Source: Halostreptopolyspora alba
Lineage (GTDB): Bacteria; Actinomycetota; Actinomycetes; Streptosporangiales; Streptosporangiaceae
Direction: 5' to 3'
DNA: 46,739 nucleotides
Assembly: GCA_003725585.1 (NCBI GenBank)
Contig: RJMB01000031.1
Coordinates: 1 to 46,739, forward strand
Position 1 is the first letter of the stretch. Every line of letters starts with the position of its first letter. The notes below the pieces were generated by a model, which saw only the letters and a program-made list of their open reading frames with translations, was not told where the DNA came from and searched no databases. The position numbers and the translations under genes were made by a program. Positions 34,538-43,048 of the stretch are shown here, one piece after another.

Positions 34538-35002
34538 GTGCCACGGGAGAAAGGGCGTAAGGTCATCGCCCAGAACCGGCGTGCCCGGCACGACTATCAC
34601 ATCGACGACACATACGAGGCCGGTATTGTGCTCACCGGCACCGAGGTGAAGTCGCTGCGGGCCGGGCGCGCCTCCCTCGTCGAAGGGTTCGCGCACGTCA
34701 AACGGGGCGAGGTGTGGCTGGAGAACGTCCACATTCCCGAGTACAGGCACGGGACGTGGACCAACCACTCGGCTCGCCGGCCGCGCAAGCTCCTCCTGCA
34801 TCGTGACGAGATCGCGAAGCTGATGACGAAGACCAGTGAACCGGGTCGTACGCTGGTTCCGCTGTCGCTCTATTTCAGCGAGGGCAACGCCAAGGTCGAG
34901 CTGGCCCTGGCACGCGGTAAACGCCAGTACGACAAACGCAGGGACATCGCCGAGCGCGAGGCGCAGCGAGATATCGAGCGCGCACTTCGCCGTAGGCGTT
35001 GA
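34538..35002 (+). CDS. smpB: tmRNA-binding protein SmpB
   Basis: SmpB has 154 residues and delivers tmRNA to stalled ribosomes. It shows [29 protein letters not shown] (split motif), the [10 protein letters not shown] region, KLLLHRDEI, and the C-terminal basic tail [27 protein letters not shown] that enters the mRNA channel. The start is GTG at 34538 with AAGGGA upstream. ssrA lies about 2.5 kb downstream, beyond the PBP homologue. Confidence 0.97.
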   Translation: MPREKGRKVIAQNRRARHDYHIDDTYEAGIVLTGTEVKSLRAGRASLVEGFAHVKRGEVWLENVHIPEYRHGTWTNHSARRPRKLLLHRDEIAKLMTKTSEPGRTLVPLSLYFSEGNAKVELALARGKRQYDKRRDIAEREAQRDIERALRRRR

Positions 35003-35020
35003 GCCGAAAGGACCAGCAGG

Positions 35021-37033
35021 GTGCCCCCCCGTCCCCTCCGCCGACTCGCCGCCGCGGGTATCAGCACCGTCGTGGTGGCCACCATCGCCGGGTGTACCAC
35101 GCACCCCAGCCCGGAACTCGCGGTCCGCGCGTTCCTGATCGACTGGCAGGGCGGTGAGTACGAGGCCGCGGCGCGGCACACAGACGGCGACGTCGGCGAG
35201 GTCGCGGACTCACTCGAGCAGACGGTGCGACACCTGGACCTGGCCGGGTTGAAGTTCGAGCTCGGTGGCCTCGACCAAGACGGCGACTCCGCGACGGCGA
35301 AGTTCGACGTCAGCGCGGACCTGGGGATCGGCGATCCGGTGTGGGAGTACACCGGTTCGATGTCGCTGCGGCGCGGTGACGCCGGATGGGAGATCGTCTG
35401 GCGCCCCGACATCATCCACCCCGACCTGGGCGAGGGCGAGCGGCTCGCGGTGGACTACGACGTTCCCGAACGTGGTCAGATCCACGACCGGCAGGGGAGA
35501 GCGCTCGTGGCCGAGCAGAAGGTCACCGCGTTCGGGGTGGTGCCCGACGACATGGACGACATGGAGCAGGGCATCGGCGATCTCGCCGAGCTGCTCGACG
35601 AGAATCCCGACCCGTTGCTCAACCGGGTTCGCTCGGCCCCACCCGAGCAGTTCCAGCCCCTCGTGCTGGTGCGCGAACGCGACGTCGAGGGGACGGTCAC
35701 CCGCGAGGCGAAGCGCATCACCGGTGTGGAGACCAAAGAGGTCACCATGTCGCTGCACCCCGAGCAGGCCGACGGCGTGATCGGTGAGGTGGCCGGTACA
35801 GTTGGCCACAACGTCTCCTCCCGCGTCGCGGGGCCGTACCAGGCCGGCGACACCGTGGGACTCAGCGGGCTGCAGAGCGCGTTCCAGCAGCGGCTCGCCG
35901 GAACCGCCAACACGGACGTCGTCACCCTCGACAGCGACGGTTTTCGGACCGACGCGTTGCACACGTGGCCGGGGGAGCCGAGCGGGTCACTGTCCACCAC
36001 ACTCGACTCCGAGGTCCAGGAGGCGGCCGAGGGCGCCCTGGAGTCGATCCTGTCGAACAAACCCGGTTACCTGGTCGCCGTCGACTCCCGGAACGGCGAT
36101 GTCCTCGCCGCCGCCGGGAACCGGGGCGACACCGACGACGACGGCGCGTTCACCAAGGAGTACCAGCCGGGTGCGGTGTTCACCATCGTCTCGGCCGCCG
36201 CCGCGATGGAGTCCGGTGCCGCCGCTCCGGGCGACTCGGTTCCCTGCGAGCAGAGCGTCGATGTCGGGAACCGCTCGTTCGAGAACCCCAACAACACGGC
36301 ACTGTGGGACGATCCGGACCTCGCGCGCGACTTCGCTTACTCGTGCACGACCGCGTTCGCCGGCCTCGGGGAGGATGTCGGGGGTGACGCTCTGGCCTCC
36401 GCCGCCGCAGAGTTCGGGATCGGCGGTGACTGGCGGCTCTCGGTGCCGGCGCACACCGGGGAGTTCACCGCTCCGCGGTCCGCCGCGGACACCGCGGCCG
36501 CCATGGTCGGCACCGGCGGCGTGACGGTCAGCCCGCTCACGATGGCGCTGGTGGCTGGCGCCGTGGCCGATGGTTCCTGGCACGCGCCGCGGCTTTCGAT
36601 CACCGAGGAGGCCGACGACACGCCGAGCCGGGAGTTGAACGGAGACACGGTCTCGGCGCTGCGGGGCATGATGCGCGACGCCGTGGTCGAGGGCAGCGCC
36701 TCGGGCGCGGAGGTCGGTGTGCTCCCGGTGCACGGCCAGGTGTCCACCGTCACCCAGGAGATCGACGGGAAGGACCGGGCCGTGCAGTGGTTCGTCGGCT
36801 ACCAGGGCGACATGGCCGTGGCCGTGGTCACCGAGGTGAAACCCGCCCTGGGCACCTACGACTACGCCGAGAACATGGTCGGCGAGTTCCTGCTTCGGCT
36901 GCCCGACGGCTACGTCGAGGATATCCCCGACGTCAGTGAGAGCGGGGAGGACAGCGAGAGCGGCGAGGACCCCGGCTCCGACCTCGGCGGGGCGCCCGGG
37001 TCCGACAACACGGCCGGCTCCTCCGAGGAGTGA
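35021..37033 (+). CDS. Penicillin-binding-protein homologue lacking all catalytic motifs (lipoprotein)
   Basis: The protein has 670 residues with a lipobox VATIAGC, an NTF2-like MecA_N domain (about 30-135), a PBP dimerisation region and a transpeptidase-like domain (about 320-630), the layout of class B PBPs. The SxxK motif reads PGAVFT (A385, T388 for Ser, Lys). The SxN motif reads SCT (N to T443). The KTG motif reads QVS (573-575). The surrounding landmarks FAYSC-TAFAGLG and WFVGYQGD are kept. It should not acylate or bind beta-lactams covalently; a scaffold or regulatory role is inferred. The C-terminal 40 residues are acidic and disordered. The start is GTG at 35021 with AAAGGA upstream, 18 nt after smpB. 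Confidence 0.9.
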   Translation: MPPRPLRRLAAAGISTVVVATIAGCTTHPSPELAVRAFLIDWQGGEYEAAARHTDGDVGEVADSLEQTVRHLDLAGLKFELGGLDQDGDSATAKFDVSADLGIGDPVWEYTGSMSLRRGDAGWEIVWRPDIIHPDLGEGERLAVDYDVPERGQIHDRQGRALVAEQKVTAFGVVPDDMDDMEQGIGDLAELLDENPDPLLNRVRSAPPEQFQPLVLVRERDVEGTVTREAKRITGVETKEVTMSLHPEQADGVIGEVAGTVGHNVSSRVAGPYQAGDTVGLSGLQSAFQQRLAGTANTDVVTLDSDGFRTDALHTWPGEPSGSLSTTLDSEVQEAAEGALESILSNKPGYLVAVDSRNGDVLAAAGNRGDTDDDGAFTKEYQPGAVFTIVSAAAAMESGAAAPGDSVPCEQSVDVGNRSFENPNNTALWDDPDLARDFAYSCTTAFAGLGEDVGGDALASAAAEFGIGGDWRLSVPAHTGEFTAPRSAADTAAAMVGTGGVTVSPLTMALVAGAVADGSWHAPRLSITEEADDTPSRELNGDTVSALRGMMRDAVVEGSASGAEVGVLPVHGQVSTVTQEIDGKDRAVQWFVGYQGDMAVAVVTEVKPALGTYDYAENMVGEFLLRLPDGYVEDIPDVSESGEDSESGEDPGSDLGGAPGSDNTAGSSEE

Positions 37034-37141
37034 GTTCCCGGCGGGCCGTCGGGCCGCCCCTGGCGGCGACGCTTCGGCGGGCCGCGCCAGAAATTTTCGG
37101 CTCGGGCGCAACCAACCGGGGGCTACCTGACGTCTTCCCTA

Positions 37142-37181
37142 GTGACTGGATGCCGTAAAGGGGGTTGCGGGAACCAGTCAC
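37142..37181. repeat. 8-bp inverted repeat downstream of the PBP homologue
   Basis: GTGACTGG and CCAGTCAC are perfect arms 24 nt apart. The spacer is long for a terminator; an operator or partial terminator is possible. Confidence 0.4.
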
Positions 37182-37299
37182 GGTGGCAGGATCTCGTCTC
37201 GGGGGAGACCCTGTCACAAAGGGCCGGCCCGACCCTGCCGGCCGCCCTCGCGGGCAGCGTTGATTGTTCTGAAGTCCGCGCCCGCGAGGGACTCTCGTG

Positions 37300-37327
37300 G
37301 CCCGGGGGCGACCGAGCGCCCCCGGGC
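37300..37327. terminator. Strong GC hairpin ending the ftsX-smpB-PBP transcript
   Basis: The arms GCCCGGGGGCG and CGCCCCCGGGC form 11 perfect pairs around a 6-nt loop. It lies between the PBP stop (37033) and the ssrA promoter candidate. Confidence 0.7.
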
Positions 37328-37364
37328 GCTTCACGCGCCCGGAGCCCGGGCCGGCCGCGCCCTG

Positions 37365-37394
37365 CCTAGGTCGGGCGACCCTAGGTCGGGCGAC
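37365..37394. repeat. Two head-to-tail copies of a 15-bp sequence upstream of ssrA
   Basis: CCTAGGTCGGGCGAC occurs twice with no spacer, ending about 25 nt before the proposed -35 of ssrA. Tandem 15-mers at this distance could bind an activator. No known factor matches. Confidence 0.5.
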
Positions 37395-37419
37395 ATACCC
37401 AGGACCGCCGGGAATCAGG

Positions 37420-37449
37420 TTGGCCCTCGCGGTGTTGTCACTGTAGATT
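37420..37449 (+). promoter_or_regulatory. Candidate ssrA promoter
   Basis: TTGGCC, an 18-nt spacer and TAGATT lie about 70 nt upstream of the mature tmRNA 5' end, leaving a leader of about 60 nt to be removed by RNase P. A TTGACA at 37504-37509 is too close to the mature end to serve. Confidence 0.5.
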
Positions 37450-37516
37450 GGGAACGTCGGAGGTTCGACAGCGGCCCTTCGGCTCCACGGGTCGCACGGC
37501 CCGTTGACAACGACCA

Positions 37517-37890
37517 GGGGGTGATCGGTTTCGACTTCGGTGGATCGCTTCAGGGGAAGCGGGTCGAGGATCGCGAATGTGACCTCGTTAATCCTTCATT
37601 CGCATTAAATATCAAGTGCCAACTCTAAGCGCACTGAGTTCGCTCTCGCCGCTTAAGCGATAGCGACTCTGTCGGCCTGGGTTTGTCCTCGACCCAGTGT
37701 CCGGCATCGGTGAGAGGACTTACCGTTCAGATCAGGTCACGGGGCCTGAGCGGGACACTCACGTGACTGGGCCCGTCAGCGACGTGTCTGTGCGAGCGCT
37801 GGGGCCGAGTAGAACGGCATCACAGACTGCACCCGGAGAAGCCCTGGGGTGGCACTGAAGGACGCGGGTTCGATTCCCGCCACCTCCACC
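37517..37890 (+). ncRNA. ssrA: Transfer-messenger RNA (tmRNA)
   Basis: This is a one-piece tmRNA. The 5' GGGGGTGATCGGTTTCGAC pairs as the acceptor stem with the 3' CACCTCC, and a T arm GCGGGTTCGATTCCCGC precedes it. The terminal A of CCA is not encoded. The tag frame runs 37618-37656: resume codon GCC, then ANSKRTEFALAA and TAA. The C-terminal ALAA is the degradation signal for ClpXP-type proteases. It rescues stalled ribosomes together with SmpB (34538-35002). I recall this tag for Thermobifida, which supports the family placement. Confidence 0.96.
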
Positions 37891-37892
37891 CC

Positions 37893-37942
37893 GAGAAAAG
37901 CCTCTGACCGGCTCAGACAGTGGGCGGTCAGGGGCTTTCTCT
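37893..37942 (+). terminator. ssrA terminator
   Basis: GAGAAAAGCCTCTGACCG pairs with CGGTCAGGGGCTTTCTC across a 14-nt loop with one bulge and one wobble, 3 nt after the tmRNA 3' end. Confidence 0.85.
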
Positions 37943-38080
37943 GTGCCTGGGCGCACCAGGGGGCACGTGTCCGTGACCCGTGGGCTGGGTGGGCGGCACG
38001 TGCGTGGTGACCGAGGAGTGACCGGGAAACCGACACCACGGTCGCGATTCGTAGCCGGTCTCGCCGGTCACGACGTTTCG

Positions 38081-39487
38081 TCACCACCAGTCGTGGTCCA
38101 CCTGCCAGGCGGCGCGGCGGGATTCGTGGGCGTCCTCGCGTAGGAGGTAGCCGTCGCGCTTGGCCTCGTTCACGCTTCGGTTCACCGCCAGGAGGTAGTG
38201 GCCGCGTTTGGGGTACAGCTCCTCGAGTGTGGCGTCGTCGAAGGGGATGTGGGCGCCCTGGAGGAAGCAGAACGGGTCGCCGCTGTTGACGCCGTCGTTC
38301 AGCGCCGTGGCGACCTCGTGCTCGGCCAGCCGGATCCCACCGAGCCGGTTGCCATGGGCGTCACGACTCGGTGTCGTGAAGCCCTCCCACTCCAGCCGGG
38401 GCGCCTTCGGGGGCGCGTCGCCCTTGGTGACCCAGTCCACCAGGTGGTCGTAGGCCGCGTTCTGCACGTAGTGGAACGGGACGCGGCTGAGTGGCGGCCG
38501 GTCGCACTCCTGGGGGGAGGTGTCGGGAAACTCGCGCGAGATGAGCGGCGCGAAGGTGAGATAGTCCTTGTGGGCGACGTGAGAGGTCCCGGCCACCTCC
38601 CAACGACGGAAGTACGTCGAGTCCTCCTCCTCACTGCCCAACCGTGAGCGGACGTCGCCCTCGGCCATGAGGCGCATGACCGGGGTTCGTGACTCCTCCA
38701 GCTCCGTGGGGGCGCCGTGGATCAGGAAGCCGTCGATCTCGCCGTGGTGGGGGTGTACGTCGTTGTGGTAGCTGGCGAGGTACCGCGCCGACTGTGAGTG
38801 CCCGGTGGCGATGATCTCCTCGACGTCGAGGCCGGGGAGCGGGTCGACGCCTTCGGGGGAGCGCAGTGCGCGGGCGGTCTGCGAGAGGATGTCGAACGCC
38901 GGTGCGTCGTCCAGTTCGGGGCCTCCGACGTCCAGGTCGCCGTAGCGGTCGGGATCCCAGTCGCGCAGCGCGTCGACCCCGACCCGCTGGGCCGAGAGCC
39001 CGACCCAGACGTGGCCGCTGCGCATGAGGTACTCGTTGGAGGTCGACCAGTCGATCTCGATGTCCTGGCCGAAGCTGACATTGTTCCACTCGAGGAAGGT
39101 GGCGCCGCTGAAGTCCGCGGCCTCGGCTGGGCGCCGGACGACCATCCGGGTCGTGTAGGGCGAGGAGTCGACCGCCTCGCCGGTGTCGGAGTCGTAGTGC
39201 TCGGCGGTTCCCCGGAGGAAGAACTCCTCCTCGACGTAGTCGTGGGCTCCGAGGTCGACCTCGATGGGCTCACCCGCCTCGATCGGCGGTACCTCTGGGC
39301 CTTCGGGGGACATGAAGGGATAGGAGTCGTCGGTGGTTTCGATCGGGCCCGACACCGTGGCGGCGGGGTCGTCGGTGGGAGCGGCGGGCTGTGCCTGGGC
39401 TGGTACCGCGCCGACCAGCCCGCAGGCCAGGGCGAGACCGCTCGCGGTCGCGCCGCTGCGTAACAGGGGGCGAGAGTTCATCCGCAT
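38081..39487 (-). CDS. Secreted alpha/beta-hydrolase-domain protein (Abhydrolase_10-like)
   Basis: The protein has 468 residues and a Sec signal peptide (about 1-32, ending PAQAQA-type). The nucleophile elbow GHSQSARYLASY is in the middle. Other landmarks are WNNVSFGQDIEIDWSTSNEYLMRSGHVWVGLSAQRVG, VAGTSHVAHKDYL and a C-terminal RGHYLLAVNRSVNEAKRDGYLL. These fit the large secreted family annotated alpha/beta hydrolase domain-containing protein. The substrate is unknown; an ester or lactone is likely. The start is ATG at 39487 with AAAGG upstream; an ATG at 39481 is the alternative. Confidence 0.85.
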   Translation of the reverse strand: MRMNSRPLLRSGATASGLALACGLVGAVPAQAQPAAPTDDPAATVSGPIETTDDSYPFMSPEGPEVPPIEAGEPIEVDLGAHDYVEEEFFLRGTAEHYDSDTGEAVDSSPYTTRMVVRRPAEAADFSGATFLEWNNVSFGQDIEIDWSTSNEYLMRSGHVWVGLSAQRVGVDALRDWDPDRYGDLDVGGPELDDAPAFDILSQTARALRSPEGVDPLPGLDVEEIIATGHSQSARYLASYHNDVHPHHGEIDGFLIHGAPTELEESRTPVMRLMAEGDVRSRLGSEEEDSTYFRRWEVAGTSHVAHKDYLTFAPLISREFPDTSPQECDRPPLSRVPFHYVQNAAYDHLVDWVTKGDAPPKAPRLEWEGFTTPSRDAHGNRLGGIRLAEHEVATALNDGVNSGDPFCFLQGAHIPFDDATLEELYPKRGHYLLAVNRSVNEAKRDGYLLREDAHESRRAAWQVDHDWW

Positions 39488-39526
39488 TGTTACCTTTCGG
39501 TAGCGCTGTGTTGCGGAGAGATATTA

Positions 39527-39558
39527 CGGGACCCGAATTAAGCGCGGCAAGGGTCCCG
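39527..39558. promoter_or_regulatory. 8-bp inverted repeat upstream of the secreted hydrolase
   Basis: CGGGACCC and GGGTCCCG are perfect arms with a 16-nt A/T-containing spacer, 40 nt upstream of the hydrolase start. It could be an operator or the terminator of the leftward gene ending at 39654. Confidence 0.45.
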
Positions 39559-39653
39559 CGCAGACGGTCGGCGCCCGCCGACATCGGGGGGACCGGGGCG
39601 TTCCGCCGTGGAGCGAGGCCCCGGCCCACGAACGACGACGAGGGGTGTGACCG

Positions 39654-39920
39654 CTAGAACACCGTGGCTCCGACCAGCCAGGCGATACGTCCCGCGGCGT
39701 CCTCGATGTCGTCGCTGGTGCCCATCGGCACGTCGTAGGAGGACAGGAACTCGAAGCCGCGCTCGCGGATCTCGCAGTGGATGTCCTCGACCGCGTACCG
39801 GGACTCGGGGTTGCCCACCCGCAGGTAAGGGACCTCGTCCTCGACGAACCGGTATCGCAGCCCGTACGGCTCCAGGGCCGTGGCCAGCGCGGCCAGCGGG
39901 TGGTCGGTGGTCCGGGACAT
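39654..39920 (-). CDS. Hypothetical 88-residue protein
   Basis: The protein has 88 residues and begins MSRTTDHPLAALATALEPYG, followed by RYRFVEDEVPYLRVGNPESRYAVEDIHCEI. It ends in a hydrophobic AAGRIAWLVGATVF. It looks like a small soluble alpha/beta protein. ATG at 39920 has AGGAG nine bases upstream; a 60-nt longer reading is possible. I do not recognise the family. Confidence 0.65.
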   Translation of the reverse strand: MSRTTDHPLAALATALEPYGLRYRFVEDEVPYLRVGNPESRYAVEDIHCEIRERGFEFLSSYDVPMGTSDDIEDAAGRIAWLVGATVF

Positions 39921-40089
39921 GGTGGGCGACTCCTGGCCCCTCTGGGTGTGCTTCGGCTCGACCATGGCAGCGTCCCTCACGTTCAGTCGCGATTCACGAG
40001 CATTGTTGCGCTGTGTGGTTGTTTCTTGGTGGGGGAGTTCGGTACGCCGCCCGGTGCCCCGGTCGGCTTCCCGCCCACCAGGGGCCGGC

Positions 40090-42864
40090 TCAGCTGGCCA
40101 CCGTCCGTTCGTACGGGCTGGGAACGGGAAAGTAGTTCCACAGGAACGCGCGGATCAGCCTGCGCTGCTCCACCAGCGGGACACGGTGCGGCGTCGATCC
40201 GGTGACGCTGATCGCCTCCCGGTCGCGCGCACGCAACAACCGGTTCAGCTCCGGGTGCTGGTCCGGGTCTCCCGCGTCCACCTCGGAGCGGCCCAGGCGT
40301 GCCGGAACCGCGCGGCCGGTGAGGTAGGCGTAGTGGTGGTGCAGCGAAACCGGAGCGGACGTGTCGGCCGCCGCGGTGAGCTCCGAAGGGAACCGTTCGT
40401 GAATCTCGGCGAGGACCGACCTGCGCAACGGGGCCGGGGAGCGGGCGAAGCCGTGCGCGGTGCAGCGCTCGAACGCGTCCTCCACAAGAGCGCGGTTCCG
40501 CTTCGCCGTGGCCACCTCGGCGACGTCCTCCGGGGTGGGTTTCCCCAGCGGCACCGCGGCCGGCGCGCGGACGAACCGGGCCACGCCGTTGGCGTGGAAG
40601 AACCGGTCGGGGCCGAGCAGCCGGCCGACGACCACGCCGCCGGCGAGGTAGACCAGGTGTTCGCCGAGTCCGGCGACGGTGTGCAGCCCACGGTCGAGGC
40701 CGGCGGCGTCGAACATCGGCGGAGTGCCCCCGCCCGACGGATCGTGCCGCCGTACCACGGTGATCTCCGGGTGGGAGGTGTCCAGCCAGTCGGGTACCGG
40801 GCCGGTGGTGACGACGAAGATCCGCCGGATCCAGGGCGCGAACATCGCGATCGAGCGGAGGGCGTAACGGAGCCACTCCGCGCCGGCGAGTGGCCATCCC
40901 CCAGGGCCGTCCGGTGCCTCCTCCCCCTCGGAGGGCGGCACGCGGCCCGGCCCGCGTTCCCCACCCAGGGCGCAGACCGCGTCGACGGGGAAGTCGACGT
41001 CGGTCGTCAGACGCCGGGTGAACGGCTCGAAGCTGGGGTAGTCGCGGTTGGCGACCCGCAGTGACGCCGGGTTCATGGCCGACTGCGGAAGACGGTCACC
41101 GATCGCGGTGGCGTGCGGCGCCACGTAGCAGTCATCATCGGCATCCCAGCGCCAGAACTCCAGGTCGGCACCGTGACCGGAGCCGTAGCGCAGGGTCCGG
41201 CCCGATGTGATGACCGGGCGGAACACCCGCAGGCCCGACAGCCCGGTCAGCTCCGCGGCCATGCCGGCGAGTACCGGCTGGGGGAGCCGCGCGCGTGGCC
41301 GCAGTGGTGCCGCGTAGACCGGTTCACTGTCGTAGGTGGTCGCCAGGGCCGCCATCGCGGCCGCGCTGCGCTCCTCGGTGACCATGACGCGGTGCCGTGG
41401 GCCGGTGCCGCGGACCAGGGCGTAGGGCACGCCGAAGTAGTCGAGCGCCGCGGCGATCAGCTCCAGGTTGCGCTGGAGCGCGCCGTGGGGCCGCAGGTCG
41501 TCGCGGACCTCGGTGAGCTGACCCGCCGAGCGGACGAGCCCCGGGTGCTGGCGGTGGATCCGTTCCTCCTCGGCGGCGAGGTCGGGGACCTGTGAGGTGG
41601 CCTGGCCCCATTGGGGGTCACGGAACAGCATGACGTTTCGGGCCGTCGCTGCCGCGTGCCGCGCGGCCCGGTCGGCGCGGGCACGGGCCCGTTCGTCGGT
41701 GGCGGTGGCGCGCAGGTCCGTGTAGAGGGCCTCCCAACGGGCCGTGACCAGATCGGGCGAGAACCGCTCCAGCCCCTCCAGTGCGGCGGCGCCGTAGGTG
41801 TCCCGGAGGGTCTCGTCAGCCATGAGCCGGTCGAGCGCGGTGGCGAGTGCCTCGATGTCTCCGGCCGGTGTCAGCAGGCCGTCGGTACCGTGCCGGACCA
41901 CCTCGGCCGGACCGTTGGGGACGTCGTAGCAGACCGCGGGAACCCCGGCCGCGAACGCCTCCAGTACGGCCCGCGCAGCGGCACTGCCGTCCCTGCACGG
42001 CAGTAGGCACACACTCGCGGCGGCCCATGTCTCGGCGGTGTCGTGGCCGGGCTGGAGGAACTCCACACGGTCGTGTAGCTCGAGCTCGGTGACGATCGAA
42101 CGGAGCCGCACCCGGTCCGGTCCGGTGCCGCGAACACGCAGCGTCCAGCCCGGGTGCGTGTCGGCGACCCGCGCGAACGCGCGGATCGCGTCGTCGGTCC
42201 GGTTCTGTGGCGTCAGCTCCTGCGCCAGGAGGACACTGCCGGAACGCAGCCCCGACCGCGGCCGGAATCCCGACGGCGCGGCCGGCGGAATGGTCCGCAC
42301 CAGGGGCGCGGCCGGGCCCAGCGACGAGGTGAGCCACGCCCGCGCCGGCTCGCTGGGCACCACCAACGCGTCCAGCCACGGCGCGTGCGTGAGCAACGCG
42401 CCGGTACTCGCGTCGTCGGGCGCGCCGGCACGGTAGTCCTGCCCGACCGTGACGGTCGTGGCCGGGGCAAGGTGGGTGACCAACGACGCCAGTGCGGGAG
42501 TGGTTCCCACCAGCACGTCGCGGTCGCCGCTGGTCAGCGCGTGCCGCAGCTCGATGTCGCCGAGCCGGGTGAGCCCGCTCGTGTCCCGGGCACCGGCCGG
42601 CAGCAGCGCGCTGGGCTCGGCGCTGAGCGCCCGGCAGGTCAGCTCGTCCAGGGCGCAGTCGCGCGCCGGACGCGGGACCCGGCCGCGCGTGTCGATCAGG
42701 GAACGCACCTGTACCCCGGAGTCCACGGGGAGGCCGGACGCCGGCTCGAACACGGCGATGATCTCGGTCTCGTGGCGTTCGGCGAGGTGCGCGGCCTGCG
42801 CGAGAACGGCGGCTTCCGCTCCGTCGCTGGCCCCACCTCCCGTCACCAGGTACGTGATCCGCAT
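40090..42864 (-). CDS. GT4-like glycosyltransferase fused to a divergent Stealth phosphotransferase domain
   Basis: The protein has 924 residues. Residues 1-390 are a GT-B glycosyltransferase with VLLAQELTPQNRTDDAIRAFARV, RVEFLQPG and LEAFAAGVPAVCYDVPNGPAEVVRHGTDGLL. Residues about 640-910 are Stealth-like. Conserved region 2 is clear (RYALRSIAMFAPWIRRIFVVTTGPVPDWL) and region 4 is recognisable (RRSVLAEIHERFPSEL). Region 1 is FPVDAVCALGGERG instead of the usual VVYTWVDGSD, and region 3 has YLAGGVVVGR where YLNDDVFLG is usual. Stealth proteins transfer hexose-1-phosphate to surface polysaccharides; activity of this copy is doubtful. The start is ATG at 42864. Confidence 0.85.
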   Translation of the reverse strand: MRITYLVTGGGASDGAEAAVLAQAAHLAERHETEIIAVFEPASGLPVDSGVQVRSLIDTRGRVPRPARDCALDELTCRALSAEPSALLPAGARDTSGLTRLGDIELRHALTSGDRDVLVGTTPALASLVTHLAPATTVTVGQDYRAGAPDDASTGALLTHAPWLDALVVPSEPARAWLTSSLGPAAPLVRTIPPAAPSGFRPRSGLRSGSVLLAQELTPQNRTDDAIRAFARVADTHPGWTLRVRGTGPDRVRLRSIVTELELHDRVEFLQPGHDTAETWAAASVCLLPCRDGSAAARAVLEAFAAGVPAVCYDVPNGPAEVVRHGTDGLLTPAGDIEALATALDRLMADETLRDTYGAAALEGLERFSPDLVTARWEALYTDLRATATDERARARADRAARHAAATARNVMLFRDPQWGQATSQVPDLAAEEERIHRQHPGLVRSAGQLTEVRDDLRPHGALQRNLELIAAALDYFGVPYALVRGTGPRHRVMVTEERSAAAMAALATTYDSEPVYAAPLRPRARLPQPVLAGMAAELTGLSGLRVFRPVITSGRTLRYGSGHGADLEFWRWDADDDCYVAPHATAIGDRLPQSAMNPASLRVANRDYPSFEPFTRRLTTDVDFPVDAVCALGGERGPGRVPPSEGEEAPDGPGGWPLAGAEWLRYALRSIAMFAPWIRRIFVVTTGPVPDWLDTSHPEITVVRRHDPSGGGTPPMFDAAGLDRGLHTVAGLGEHLVYLAGGVVVGRLLGPDRFFHANGVARFVRAPAAVPLGKPTPEDVAEVATAKRNRALVEDAFERCTAHGFARSPAPLRRSVLAEIHERFPSELTAAADTSAPVSLHHHYAYLTGRAVPARLGRSEVDAGDPDQHPELNRLLRARDREAISVTGSTPHRVPLVEQRRLIRAFLWNYFPVPSPYERTVAS

Positions 42865-43048
42865 CCTGACTCCTCAGTCGCTGCTGCGCCGTGCGGGACG
42901 GATGAGAGCCGGGGCTTTCGCGGGACGGGCCACCGGAGAGGGGACGTCGTGGCGTGTTCGGCGACCGACCGCGGGCGGGCCTGCGCGCGGCACCGCCGGT
43001 GCGGGCACGCGAGTGGATCCCCCACTCCAGTCGCGGGCGTCACCACGG

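Noticed and set aside
37860-37890. A tRNA gene (T arm and acceptor-like 3' end)
   Set aside because: It is the 3' end of tmRNA; the matching 5' end is at 37517 and a tag frame lies between.
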